DNA from: Batillaria attramentaria
Lineage: Eukaryota > Mollusca > Gastropoda > Batillariidae
Length of the DNA stretch: 64,000 nucleotides
Assembly: GCA_018292915.2 (NCBI GenBank)
Contig: JACVVK020000439.1
Span: 286,001-350,000 of the forward strand
Direction: 5' to 3'
Below, piece after piece: positions 11,708 through 23,188 of this stretch. Positions within the stretch are counted from its first letter, which is position 1; each line of letters opens with the position of its first letter. The position numbers and the translations under genes were made by a program. A model generated the notes under the pieces. The model was not told where the DNA came from. It did no database searches and worked only from the letters and a program-made list of their open reading frames with translations.

Positions 11708-14700
11708 CACGAGAAAGAGAGAGCTCTACAGAGAGAGAGTGAGAGAGAGAGAGTGAGAGAGAGAGAAATGTGCACGTCTTTTCCTAATGCCAGTTGTGAA
11801 GTTCTGTACAAAGGATATCCCGATACAGCATGTACATTTCAAATCCCAGAAGTTATTTGTTGTTGTTGTTAATGATGAACTGTGTGCTTCTAAATGCTGG
11901 TCAATACAATACCTCCCTCAGGCTCACCCATCACAATATTGACAAGACAAACAGTGAACCAGCTTGACCAACTACTAGTTGTACATCAGCAGTGTATACT
12001 TGTTAGTAACAGATTACCGAGTGCACAGTTTTCTTTCCTCCTCCTTCACCATGTAAGATAACCCACAGAAAACAAACCTAAGCTGCTATTGCCAGAGCCA
12101 CATACTACCGCATCAACAGCCATCAACTGCTGTCAACCCCTCATCAGCATGTTTTGTTTCCAAGCTTTCACCCGGCCTTGCTCGATCAACTCCAAGCAGA
12201 CCCGGACTTTGTACCAAATTTGTTTTAACCTTTAACACCCTGTAACGCAATTGCATGGGGATCTCACTGGACTGTTACAATGCTCATTCACTTGTACACC
12301 GACTTGGTACCCAAGTACCAGGAATTAAATGAAGTGTTGACACTCACAAGTGTATTAGACTAGTATAACAACTTCAGTCTTTAGCTGTGTAGCAGTAAAG
12401 TCAGAAAGACAACCCCTATGTGTACAATGTACATCTATTTATAGAAAGTCTACAAGTGAAGCATGGCAAAAATGCCATGCTGGCAAACTATTTTCAAACA
12501 TCATGAACACACAAAGAATTGCTCAGTTTAAATTTCTTAAATCTGAGACAATGTTTCCTCTTTTTCTTTTTAACACAGATTTGCCATGCTCCACTTTTAC
12601 AAGTCTGCAGGCCACAGCTGACTAGGCCTAAGAAGAGCACACTTTTCTGGCAGCACACAACAGTTAATGCTAAACCACAAGTGATCCGCTTCCTCTGGAG
12701 TTGAAGAACAACTGCAGGCTTGCATCTGGAGATAAAAATCATTCATTTCCCACATGACATCTTCAGGGTCTCCATCTTGGCCTTCCAACAAGTCCGCTAA
12801 ATCTGTACCTGGCATCTTCTTGATTCCACTCCATGTTGCGTTCACCTGCAGTTGACTTCCAAACTTCAACTTCATGTTTACTTGATGAGCTGATGTCACG
12901 TGTGTTATGTTGCTGTGCAGCTGTAAGTGCTGCCTCTGTCTAGCAGTAGCATACTTTCTTGGGCGTTCCCCAAGACTGGCATCCATCCATGGTGAAGTTC
13001 TTTAAGTTCGGCTTCCAGTGGCAGTGTACAGACACTACGTGTACCAAGTCCAACATAACTATAGCTACAGTCTACAGGTCACACCAGCCACAGCACAATA
13101 CCCACCTCATAGTCCTCCCTGCCAATCCTACAGTACAGGTCACACCAGCCACAGCACAATACCCACCTCATAGTCCTCCCTGCCAATCCTACAGTACAGG
13201 TCACACCAGCCCCAGCACAATACCCACCTCATAGTCCTCCCTGCCAATCCTACAGTTTTCTAACTTATGTACCCATGCCAGTACAAAAAACCCAAACAAA
13301 CAACAAAACACAGAGGAAAAAACAACAACCCACGTACAGTTCCACTTTTAGCAATAACTCATGTACACTAATTAATTACCCACCCCACACAGTGACACAC
13401 TGCAGACAAATTTATTTATTTTTGCACGTTGCACACACACACACACATCCCTTCAGTTCATGTCACACTCTGGAACCTTTTTATCATAATGTCACAATTC
13501 AGAACCTGTTTATCACGTCCAGTGAGTCCCAAGCAATTTCAGTTTGACCATTGTGGTACATTTTATACCCATCATGTTTTGTTTGGTTTGTTTTCAATAT
13601 GGAGCAGCCCTACACACTCGTAAGTGATATGAGACACCTGTTTCGGACAGACACGAATGATAAAGCAGATCAAGCAATCAACATACTATCATCACCAGCA
13701 GCAACCTATGTATCTCTTATGATTAACACCTTGACTTATTTCTGTCTAGCTGGTACACGACTACATGCACCGCTCACTACACACAAGCTTGTACAACCTG
13801 CTGACAGTTACCCCGGCAACAATCAAGTGCTACCAAAGTCCACGTACCAAGGTTGTTTTTGGTTTCACCATCCAATCCCTTCAACACTTCACAAATCAGA
13901 CTTACACAAACATTCCTTGTTTACCCATTTCAACCAGCTACTTTCTTTATTACGCTTGGTGTCCAACACCTTACTAAACACCCAGTGACAATACGCTTCC
14001 ACAATGGTCCTTGAACCTTGAACCATGTAGCATACTTTTTTTCCTCACCATTTCAGTATTTGACACCCATCTTCCATGTAGTTGCTTAAGTTTGACACCT
14101 TATAATGAATCAACTGATTAAACTGTATGTCTACTCAGTACTGTAACTGATAATACCTCAGCAGTACTAACCAGACTGTAGCTTGTCTGGCATCAGATTT
14201 ACCCACAGGGCCTTGGGAGGTTCTCATCACTCATTTCTAATTCTATAAGTTTTGTCACATGGTTATCTCCTGCCTCTTGTAAGTTGTTTCATCTTACAAA
14301 TGTGCGTTGTTGTTTTTTTACTTAGCCAATACTTCACATATGTATAGGAATTCTGTGGTCTATTCCTAAAACCTCCCAGGGCCTGTAAGCAGCGGAGTGT
14401 GACGCAATAAGACAGACAGACAGCAAGCAACTCACCCATAGTCTCCACCACTGCGACCACCTGCACACACAACACCACACAGTCAACACGTGGATCACCC
14501 TAGCGCTAGTGGCACATGTCTACCACTACCAGGCAATGTAACAAAGTTATAGGACAGCCAACTTCACAACACAGCTCCCCAAAACTAAACGTGTGTGACT
14601 AATGTGAGACCCTAACTAAATCCTGACACAGCTCACTTAGAGGCTAGATAGCCAGCACAAACTAATTTGACCATATGAGATCACTGAACAGGACTTTTCT

Positions 14701-17400
14701 ATTCTCTCTTTGTTCTACATGATGGCTTGTACTTGTCAGAGAGAGAGAGGGGGTGGGTGGGTGGGGTAGGTGTTTGGGGGTTTAACGTCCTTTTCCACCA
14801 CACAGGGTGATATCAAAGACGGGGCAACGATGAAAAAGCCAGCACAAATATTTGGCCCCAGCCGGGATTGAACTCACAATCCGAGCATTAAAAGTCCAAC
14901 GCTCTACCATTCGACCACCCCGGCTCCCCGACAGAGAGAGAGGAACTCACCATATCCACCATCTCTGCCGCCACCACCGTAGCCGCCTCCACCACCACCA
15001 CCACCTCCTGATCGACCACCATAGTCTGATCCCCCGCCATAGCCACTGTCCCCACCATAGCGTGAGGAGCCACTGTCCCCGTAACTCTGTGAGCCACTGC
15101 CATAGTTGCTGCCTGACTGAGATCCTCCGTAACCACCTGTCACACCAACAATCACATCCACATCACTAAACAGAACATTTTATGAACAGTACACATTGTG
15201 TTGTTCTATCAATAGCAGTAAGCTACACTACACTACTTGTAAACAAACACTTGAATGTGGAATAATTTACCAAACTTTATTACAATCATGGACTGAGCAG
15301 TTATGACAATTGGCGTTTTGCCTGCCCTCCACCAAATCCCACAACTTTTTACTGCTAAACTTGAAAGATTTTCCCCCAAAGCCCGGGAAGACAAAGGACC
15401 CCAACCTTGGTCATATCCACCTCCACTGCTAGCACTGCCCCCATAGCCCGAGCTGGGCGGCTGGCCGTAACTGCTCACTGAACTCTGCTGGCCGTACCCC
15501 CCGGCCGGGGCACTCTGACCGTAACTGGACTGGGACGACTGGTTGTAGTCTGCCTCACATAAAACACCAGGTACTGATTTAGCCACATACATCCCTTCCT
15601 GATGTGAAGTGAGTCAGACAGAAATACTACGTCATGGCTAGCACACTAGAAGCTGGTTCCACCACCACTTATCAGCTTGTCACTGGTGCACATCTTTTTC
15701 TCTTGGTGTTTTTTTTCTTTCTTCAATTCTTGCCTGTGGAGTAAACACCTCTAGAACAGTATGTGCTGTTTAAGGCTGGGCAGCTTTTGAGTAGAGAATA
15801 AGAAAAGCAAGCCTGGGCATTGCTAGCAAAGGAAACACAGAGGAATCATGATGCAAAGCCAAAAGATGAGTTTTTGTGTTTGTTCATGTTCGAGCACCAG
15901 CTTCTAGTGTGACAGCAGAGAAGCCTGTAGAAAAAGACAAGGCTTCAACAGTACAAGTACAATAAAGCGTAGATCATAGTGCAGACATGCCAGACGAACA
16001 TCCTCTTCCAGTAGCACAGGTAAACACGCTACAGGCCAAATCCACGAAGAGCAAACCGCTATGGGCCAACCTGGGGGCCGAGAGTATGGCTGGCCATAGC
16101 CTGAATAGCCAGTGGACTGACCGTAACTCTGTCCCTACCGATCCTGTACTCTTGCTGGGCTGTTGCACCTGTACACCAAAATCAAACGTCTGCAACCACC
16201 ATACATACTCCATCGTGTTGTTCTGTATGCTTTCAGTCGATCTCTGGCCTCATCAGATCAGAGGCTGGCAGCATGGGAAAAAGATTGTGATTGCTTGTAT
16301 TGTAAACATGAGATCCGCATATATTGCAAGGATGGATTTACTCAAATATGCCAATGAGACATTGTCTCCTTGACCAGTCATTTTTATAGGACATTTTCAT
16401 TTTCTTTGAGACAATCAAGTTCATCCGCATCACTCTGTCACATGTCTGTTCCTAAGTGCAGTGACGTTCAGGTTCTGAACGGAAAAGGACCTCTCGATCG
16501 CAGAACTGAGAAACCTGATAACACGCCAATATTTTTTGCAACTCTTTCGAGCAAGAGTTCCTGGCAGCACGCGCGGCGAGCGGGATAAGTAAGCCTCATC
16601 ACTAAAATTACATTTGTGTAACAGACTCTATGACTGACACGGACAGCGCATCTCTGCTTTGCGTTGTCAATTGCGTTTGTGATGTCATGTTCGCAGAGCT
16701 TCAGATTGTCGGCGCGCCCGCGCCATTGACGCGTGAAATATCAAAATGACGCGCAAGAGTTAATGTGTATGCGCCAGTGTGGCGCGCGCACCTTTGGCCT
16801 TATACACATCGGAGTAGGCCTAGGCCCCCCTAGTGAAACTAAAAACATCGCGTCTCTGCACTGCCTTGCCTTCCCAACATGTATCGTATCGCAGCACATC
16901 ATTGGATGACAGATCTTCCCGAAAGCCAATCCGCGAATACCTTACTTATATTACTTGGTGATGCCAACATCGCTGAATAAACGTGAATCTCATTGGTTTT
17001 CTCTATTAGGAACATCCAATGAAAATGCTTATATTAACAGAGCGTTGGCTTGGTCTGCAGATTCCGAGAACTAATGCTTGTTTCTGTATCAACTGCTCCA
17101 TCAAAAATGTCGAAAAACCCATCGGCGAAGAAAATAAAATTGGTGGCAGGCCAATCTCTGCTCACATTTGCTCGGACTGAATCTGCAGCTGCAAGTAGGT
17201 CGTTTTCATATTCATGATCTCATCAAATTGAACGCCGCAACGCATCGGCGTGACAGATCTATATGATGGTTTTTTCCCCAACGGCATGACTTCGTTTCCA
17301 AAGTGAAAATGATGGGTCATGACGAAATCTAACAGGAAGGTCGGGGAGGAAAAGTTGGAGGGAGGAAAGTAGGCCTAAACTCTGTGTGTGTGTGGGCTGC

Positions 17401-17442
<42 letters not shown>

Positions 17443-17740
17443 CTGAGAGAGATAGAGAGAGACAGGCCTTGTACAGCTCCCAACAATCCAGCTGATTTTA
17501 AGGATAATATCATAACCTTTGTAAATATCACACATTTTCATTTGAAAACATGCATGTCAGGAAAAACTCTCTCTCTCTCTCTCTCTCTGTGCTTCCTTAC
17601 TAAGTTTCTGTGTGTGTGTGTGTGTGTGCGCGTGTGTGTGTGCGTGTTTCCTTACTAAGTCTCTGTAGTTTAGCAACGACAAGGTTGTAAACTGGCCGAT
17701 GGCCAAAATCTTATACCGTTGAAAAAATAAAGGTTTGTCA

Positions 17741-17810
<70 letters not shown>

Positions 17811-20720
17811 GCCGGACCCAACTTCCAAAACATGCCCTTTGAAAAAGCTGTTCAGGTGTGGGCGCAGAAAAGAAAGCGCTACCTCTTCAAGAAGGACTAA
17901 ATAAAGTTAGTACACCTCTGACTTTTTTCGTTTCAAGATTTTGTCAATGACCCATCATTTTGAAAATTGACCCCTCATTTTGCTCAGCCATGGGTCATTG
18001 GGCCCATGACATTTAAAAACAATCTGAAGCTCTGTGTTCGTGCGACATATGACGCATTTTGCGAAATTTCTATGCGACATTTTATCAAAATATGAGACAC
18101 AGTCGCACGGCGCGCGAGAAAATCGATCCCTGATATTGTAATCACTTCCCTCTCCTGATTTGTACAGCTAGCAATGCCTCTGTTGGCAGATCAGCTGGTA
18201 CCTACAGCCTGCATCGGGATGCTTCATGTTGCACAGAAGAAATGGATACTTACAACTATATAGTATAAGTTAAAGCATTTCATTTTCAATGGCATCATGG
18301 AATTTTGGCACAACTCCATTCTGAGAACAGTGCAGAAGTGTACAACTACAATGCAGGTCATCCTACACCATTCTCAAACTTCAGTTACACCAAAAATCCA
18401 CATTATCCGTTTGAAGCAGGTACGCCGATGTGCAAGAAACTGCACATTTCAAACAGTGTCGAGCACAGCAAAGAAAAACAACCCAGTGGAATAATGAGAA
18501 GAAACAAGCATGCAAGCAAGGTAGAAAGCTGTACACAACTGACAGCAACTGGCCCTGTGGTAACACTAACACTATCCCATGACTCACCATATGACTGCTG
18601 CTGTCCGTACTGTGAGGCAGCTGGGGCTGGGGCTGGGGCTGGGGCAGCGGCAGGTTGTGCGTACGCACTCTGGTCATAACTGTAGCTGCCCTGCTGGTCA
18701 TATGATGACTGTGGAAAGATCACCAAAGTCAATAACATCCTATCAAGTTATCCAACTTTATTTACAATTCCAAAGTGAACTTCAGTATAGTTCAATTGAC
18801 AATCTTGCTTGAGCGCATATGGAGACCCATTTACTACGGTATACTACAAAATGAGATTTAGAAAAGACGATTTATTCTATAAATTAGATCCCAGTTCCCA
18901 TGCTTTATATTAAATGAGAAGGCTACTCACTGCTGCAGGAGGCTGTTGTCCATAACCCTGGCTGTATGAACTGGCATCAGCTCCACCATAGCCTGAATAG
19001 TTGTAGCTGAAATAATGAATGCAATCCTATTGTGTAATCTGCAACTGTGCAAGAGTGTGTGCATGTGTAGTAATTATACTATCACTAACAGCAAAACTGC
19101 AACTTGAGTAAGGGTCCTACTAATTACCGAAAACGACCGAAAACAACCGAAAACAACTCTTAAAACGCGTAGAATGTAGTTAAAACATAGAAATAACAAC
19201 ACACAAACATGATTAAAGGTGAAAAAGAGGCCTTAAACTAGTTAAAAGGAATAAAGTACTTATTCACTCAAAGTCCAAGAGAACAGGACGAAATGAACGT
19301 GTCTCCCAAGGGAAGCGACTCTGGTCCGGACTGGTTATTTTCTGCAATATCACCTTTTTTTTCCTTTTACTAGTTTTAGCTTTTTTTAAGGCCACTTTTT
19401 TCACCGTTAATCATGTTTGTGTGTTGTTATTTGTATGTTTGAACCGCGTTCTATCCGTATTGAGAGTTGTTTTCGGTCGTTTCGTTGTTTTCGGTAATTA
19501 GTAGGACCGCTTGAGTAAGGTTAATTCAAGCATCACAACAAAAATATCCAACTGAAGGCATTAACAATAAGATATAAAGAAGTTAAATAGTTGAATCTGT
19601 TACGGCTTGTTTGGTAACACTAACAGGGAATGCGGCAAACCAGCCATTTTGGTGGTACATGTAGTGTGCACCACACAACATCTACAGTCAGTGGAGAAAA
19701 GAGAGAGTGTACCACCAACATGGCTGCTTTGTTGCATTCCCTATTCATGCTGGAGAGAACAAAAAAATGGAAAATTCTGAATACTCACCCTTGCTGAGTT
19801 GCACCAGCTTGACCACCATACGAATACTCTGCAAACATTACGTAGAAACGGTTGATTGCTTTGATGCAGCACATTACAAAATATTTCACAAATTTACTTC
19901 ACTGTACTACTGCCACTACTGGCAGTGGCACTAATGACTGGGTGTGGGAGGGTGAAAGTGTTCAGAATAGAAAAACTGATCACTTTCCCCATAATGTTAA
20001 TCACATCCAGTTTCAACTGAACAGCATGGCTTCAATCTTATGCTTTGAGAGAAACAAAGCCAGTACAAGAAGAGCGATATAAATTTTAGGTGGAAGGAAC
20101 AGCAAGGGGAAAAAAAGTCGCAGGGTTTTGATTTCACTTTACTCAGTTCAGCCTTCATTAACTGCTAGGATAGGAGGAGGCTTGCGTTTTATCAAACACT
20201 CGCACGGCCTACCAGTAGTCAAATACACCATAAAACTTTTTTAAAAAATGAAAAAAAGAAAACTAACAAAAAAACAAACAAACAACCCCACGCGGTCGCG
20301 GTCGAGATTTTAGACCGGCTTACAGATCAGCGTTCAACTAGTTCAAATTAGGCTTGGGTATGTGTCGTATGTATTCTTTCTTTTGTTCAATGCATGATAC
20401 ATTTCAATCCAGATCGACTGCGATGAAAGGTGAGACTTCAGAATTGGTGAGGCTTGAGGTTAAAAAAAAAAAAAAAAAAAGGCGAAGGGAGAAGCCGGTC
20501 GAAACGCGTCAGTACGCAATATGGCCGACAAGTGGGCTAACAAAAGACCATATGATCCAGCCACCTTTTCTAACAGATCGTGCAAGTTCAGTCGTTGCCA
20601 AACCCGTAATTCTAAGGCAGTCAAACGATAATTGTACATTCATATCAATAGCTACATGAACAAACATACTAAAACACGTTAAAAGAGAGAACAAAATTCA
20701 AGCATACGTGAATCCGCCAT
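5042..20720 (-). CDS. FUS/TAF15-like: FET-family RNA-binding protein (FUS/EWSR1/TAF15/cabeza homologue), 16 exons
   Basis: Nuclear RNA/DNA-binding protein acting in transcription and splicing. Coding exons on minus, first to last: 20720-20708, 19828-19789, 19006-18931, 18708-18588, 16168-16071, 15549-15406, 15136-14951, 14460-14436, 11225-11188, 8756-8572, 8175-8046, 6856-6776, 6440-6284, 5882-5791, 5601-5340, 5075-5042. All have AG/GT borders and phases agree except in exon 5, which is one base short. About 560 aa: SYGQ/GGY-rich prion-like region 1-280; RRM about 285-366 ([29 protein letters not shown]); RanBP2 zinc finger about 424-452 ([19 protein letters not shown]); RGG tract 460-550; C-terminal RRPKPY, a PY-NLS for transportin. 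The start gives [13 protein letters not shown], like TAF15 and FUS. Exon 8 is only 25 nt. The single gene is probably co-orthologous to the three vertebrate FET genes, so no one symbol is strictly right. Confidence 0.93.
7020..7990 (+). mobile_element. 5'-truncated non-LTR retrotransposon (CR1/Rex1-like 3' end)
   Basis: An open frame at 7128-7652 encodes the C-terminal part of a LINE reverse transcriptase polyprotein. [15 protein letters not shown] and [10 protein letters not shown] are typical of the region downstream of the catalytic core in CR1/Rex1-type elements, and the catalytic motif itself is missing. The frame ends at 7652, followed by about 330 bp of 3'UTR and a TGTCTTA-like short tail near 7980-7995. 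It lies antisense inside the FET intron between the two RRM exons. The 5' limit is approximate. Confidence 0.75.
13074..13258. repeat. 61-bp tandem repeat, 3 copies
   Basis: Three nearly identical consecutive copies; the word AGGTCACACCAGCC recurs at intervals of 61 bp (13076, 13137, 13198). It lies in FET intron 8. Confidence 0.9.
14751..14931 (-). mobile_element. tRNA-headed SINE (family A), minus orientation
   Basis: On minus it starts with a tRNA-like head: A box in GGTGGTCGAATGGTAGAGCG, and a B-box-like GTGAGTTCAATCCCGGC. The unrelated tail ends in GACGTTAAACCCCCAAACAC. It is flanked by [15 protein letters not shown] direct repeats (14737-14750 and 14932-14943) that look like a target duplication. 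The same family occurs in plus orientation at 42472-42644. The head starts about 20-25 bases downstream of the FET exon 7 donor. Confidence 0.85.
17107..17900 (+). pseudogene. Decayed plus-strand coding relic in FET intron 4 (possible transposon-derived gene)
   Basis: At 17107 an ATG opens [20 protein letters not shown] and runs about 29 codons to a good donor (GCAA|GTAGGT, 17193). A possible second exon at about 18170-18262 joins in phase. At 17824-17900 a short frame in another context reads [20 protein letters not shown] and ends KKD-stop next to an ATAAA. The start resembles N-termini of hAT/zinc-finger transposon proteins, and the end resembles their C-terminal W-x-KRKR segments. No central domain remains and microsatellites fill the gap. 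Family assignment is a guess. Confidence 0.3.
17401..17808. repeat. Poly-G run and TG/CA/CT microsatellites
   Basis: A run of about 40 G at 17402-17442, then (CT)n, (TG)n near 17611-17646 and a (CA)n tract at 17752-17808. The long G run is an assembly-risk site and could form a G-quadruplex on the plus strand. Confidence 0.9.
19114..19510. mobile_element. Foldback/MITE-like element, about 397 bp
   Basis: The left end, GGTCCTACTAATTACCGAAAAC, has its reverse complement at the right end (about 19486-19508). The inverted similarity extends inward about 140 bp on each arm, including ATCATG, TTGTGTGTTGTTAT and AAGGCC blocks, leaving a short centre. The direct repeat TTGAGTAAGG flanks it at 19104-19113 and 19511-19520. 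A target duplication of 9-10 bp is compatible with Mutator-like elements. It has no coding frame and sits in FET intron 2. Confidence 0.85.
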
Positions 20721-21381
20721 GACTTCGGCTTCCTCGATCTATCACGTGAGCAACAAATTTCGTGACGTAGCCAATGTGTGCCACTGCCAACTACCACGCA
20801 GTGAATAGCCCACAGAGTTGGGCACAAAGAGCGAAGTGACGCATTGTAAACATTGGAGACTACATAACATGCACCATTTTCTCTGTTTTTGTGCTTTTGT
20901 CTTTGTCCTGCAGAAATATTACGCATATTTTTACGCATGAAACCGCGCATACATGTTGATATAACAAAACGAAGATTTCCCTTTTTTTTTTTTTTTTAAA
21001 GACTCGGACCAGTCGAAAAATGCCGCCACGGTAAAATGCTCCCAGAGAACTAATATTTGTTTATGACTAGTGTCTTAAAATGCAGTTATCACGCCTGCCA
21101 TACTGCAAATATTTTTTTTAATTCCCTGGCACAGTTCTAGAATCTGCATGTAGTTTGTTTTGGATTCTGTGTATTCGATGATAAACATTTCCGTACGGTG
21201 TGCAAAACTTTAGACGACACAAACTACCTTTACACCGCCTCTCACAAGCTACACAGGGGACTTTGATCCGTGACCAAAGTAGAGTGCTCAAATTGTCACG
21301 TAGGACTGTTTGGGCAGTTGCATGTTGTTTTTCTAGTTTGTTAGGTCTGTGTAGACTAATACTCAACATTCTTGTGTGACA
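20721..21381. promoter_or_regulatory. Divergent promoter region between FET gene and ACOX3
   Basis: About 660 bp separate the first coding codon of the minus-strand FET gene (20720) from that of plus-strand ACOX3 (21382), so both transcription starts should lie here. The FET side carries a palindromic CACGTG-like E-box (ATCACGTGAGC, about 20741-20751). No obvious TATA box was found. A T-run lies at about 20983-20998. Confidence 0.6.
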
Positions 21382-21617
21382 ATGGACCGGGATCTTCGCT
21401 CGAAACAGGCGGCCGGCATGCCTAGCATGGGTAACATGCCAATGACAAAATCGTCTGCTACGGACGGGCAAGCAAAGGACACTGCCTCCAAGTATTTGAA
21501 AGACTTTCCGCCAGGTCCGCTGGACACATACAGAAAGAGGGCCACCTTTGACTGGAAGAAGATGCGGTTGTTTCTCGATGGCGAAGACATTTTGCAGTTT
21601 AAAGTACACAGGCAACT

Positions 21618-21652
<35 letters not shown>

Positions 21653-23094
21653 TTCTCTCACTCACTCATCCCCATCCTCCCCCACCTCCTCCATTCCTGT
21701 CTTCTCTACTTTCTCTCCTCTCTCTCACTCCCCCTCTGTTTGTGTGTGCGTGCATTTATGCACATGTCCTCATGTCTGACTAGAATCAGTCGTATTACGT
21801 GTATAAACATGTGCATGATGTGGCCAGGATCATAGTTACAACCTTAGTTATATAGAAATTAGAATAAGGTAAATTTACAATTTTATTGATTTTTTATAAT
21901 TGTGATTTCTTTCAGTACAAAATTTGGAACACCCTTGAAAAAGACCCATTGTTCTCCCGTGGATATGGAACACCATCACTGGAAGAAGCACGAAAACTCT
22001 CATTCCAACGGGCGCGCAGAGTCTACGAGTATGATTTTCTTCCTGATGATGAGCTCTTTGGGAACCCGCTCAAACACCAGATTTTCACAAACTGCATCGG
22101 CTGCTATGACTGGACTGTGTCAGCAAAGCTAGCTCTGAACTTCGAGGTATTTTTTATTTTATTTTTATTTGAATAAATGTTTTGTCAAATAAGAAAGGGA
22201 CTCACACAGCCTAAGGACAGGAACATCATTTCTCAAATGTTCCTCTTGTGTTTCTAGAATCTGAATATGGTGATCACTGCCCATGCAGCCCTCAAAGTTG
22301 TATTTTACTCTCCATGGTGGGAGGAAGAAAATGTAATTAAATTGAAAACTTTCTCACCAGATGCAAGCGTGGTAAGACAATTTTTTGTGTGTCATAGCAG
22401 TAGGAAGTCACTCACTGTACATTGACTCTTGCTGCAGATGCTAGTAGAGTCACTCACTGTACGTTAACTCTTGCTGCAGATGCTAGGAGAGTCACTCACT
22501 CAGTGTACATTAACTCTTGCTGCGGATGCTAGGAGAGTAACTTACTGTACACTGACTCTTGCTGCAGATACTAGGAGAGTCACTTACTGTACGTTAACTC
22601 TTGCTGCAGATGCTAGGAGAGTCACTCACTGTACATTGACTCTTGCTGCAGATGCTAGGAGAGTCACTCACTGTACGTTATAACTCTTGCTGCAGATGCT
22701 AGGAGAGTCACTCACTGTACGTTAACTCTTGCTGCAGATGCTAGGAGAGTCACTCACTGTACGTTAACTCTTGCTGCAGATGCTAGGACATCGAGTCACT
22801 CACTGTACGTTAACTCTTGCTGCAGATGCTAGGAGAGTAACTCACTGCACATTGACTCTTGCTGCAGATGATAGGAGAGTAAATCTTATCGCACATTGAC
22901 TCTTGCTGCAGATGTTTGGAGGCACAATACAGTCCATGGGATCGTCCAGGCTGGCTGACATTGTGACAGAAAACCAAAACTTTCAGGTAGGGAAACACAC
23001 AAGTGATGATAATGTTGTTAACACAAATATGCCGACTGATGTAGCTGATTATCTGTGACATGCACTGGTGTTTCCATGCTCTGTAGTGATTGGA

Positions 23095-23188
<94 letters not shown>

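Noticed and set aside
22471..22683. 70-codon TLAADARRV repeat protein
   Set aside because: Translation of the 42-bp minisatellite in ACOX3 intron 3; mentioned only as a possible splice variant.
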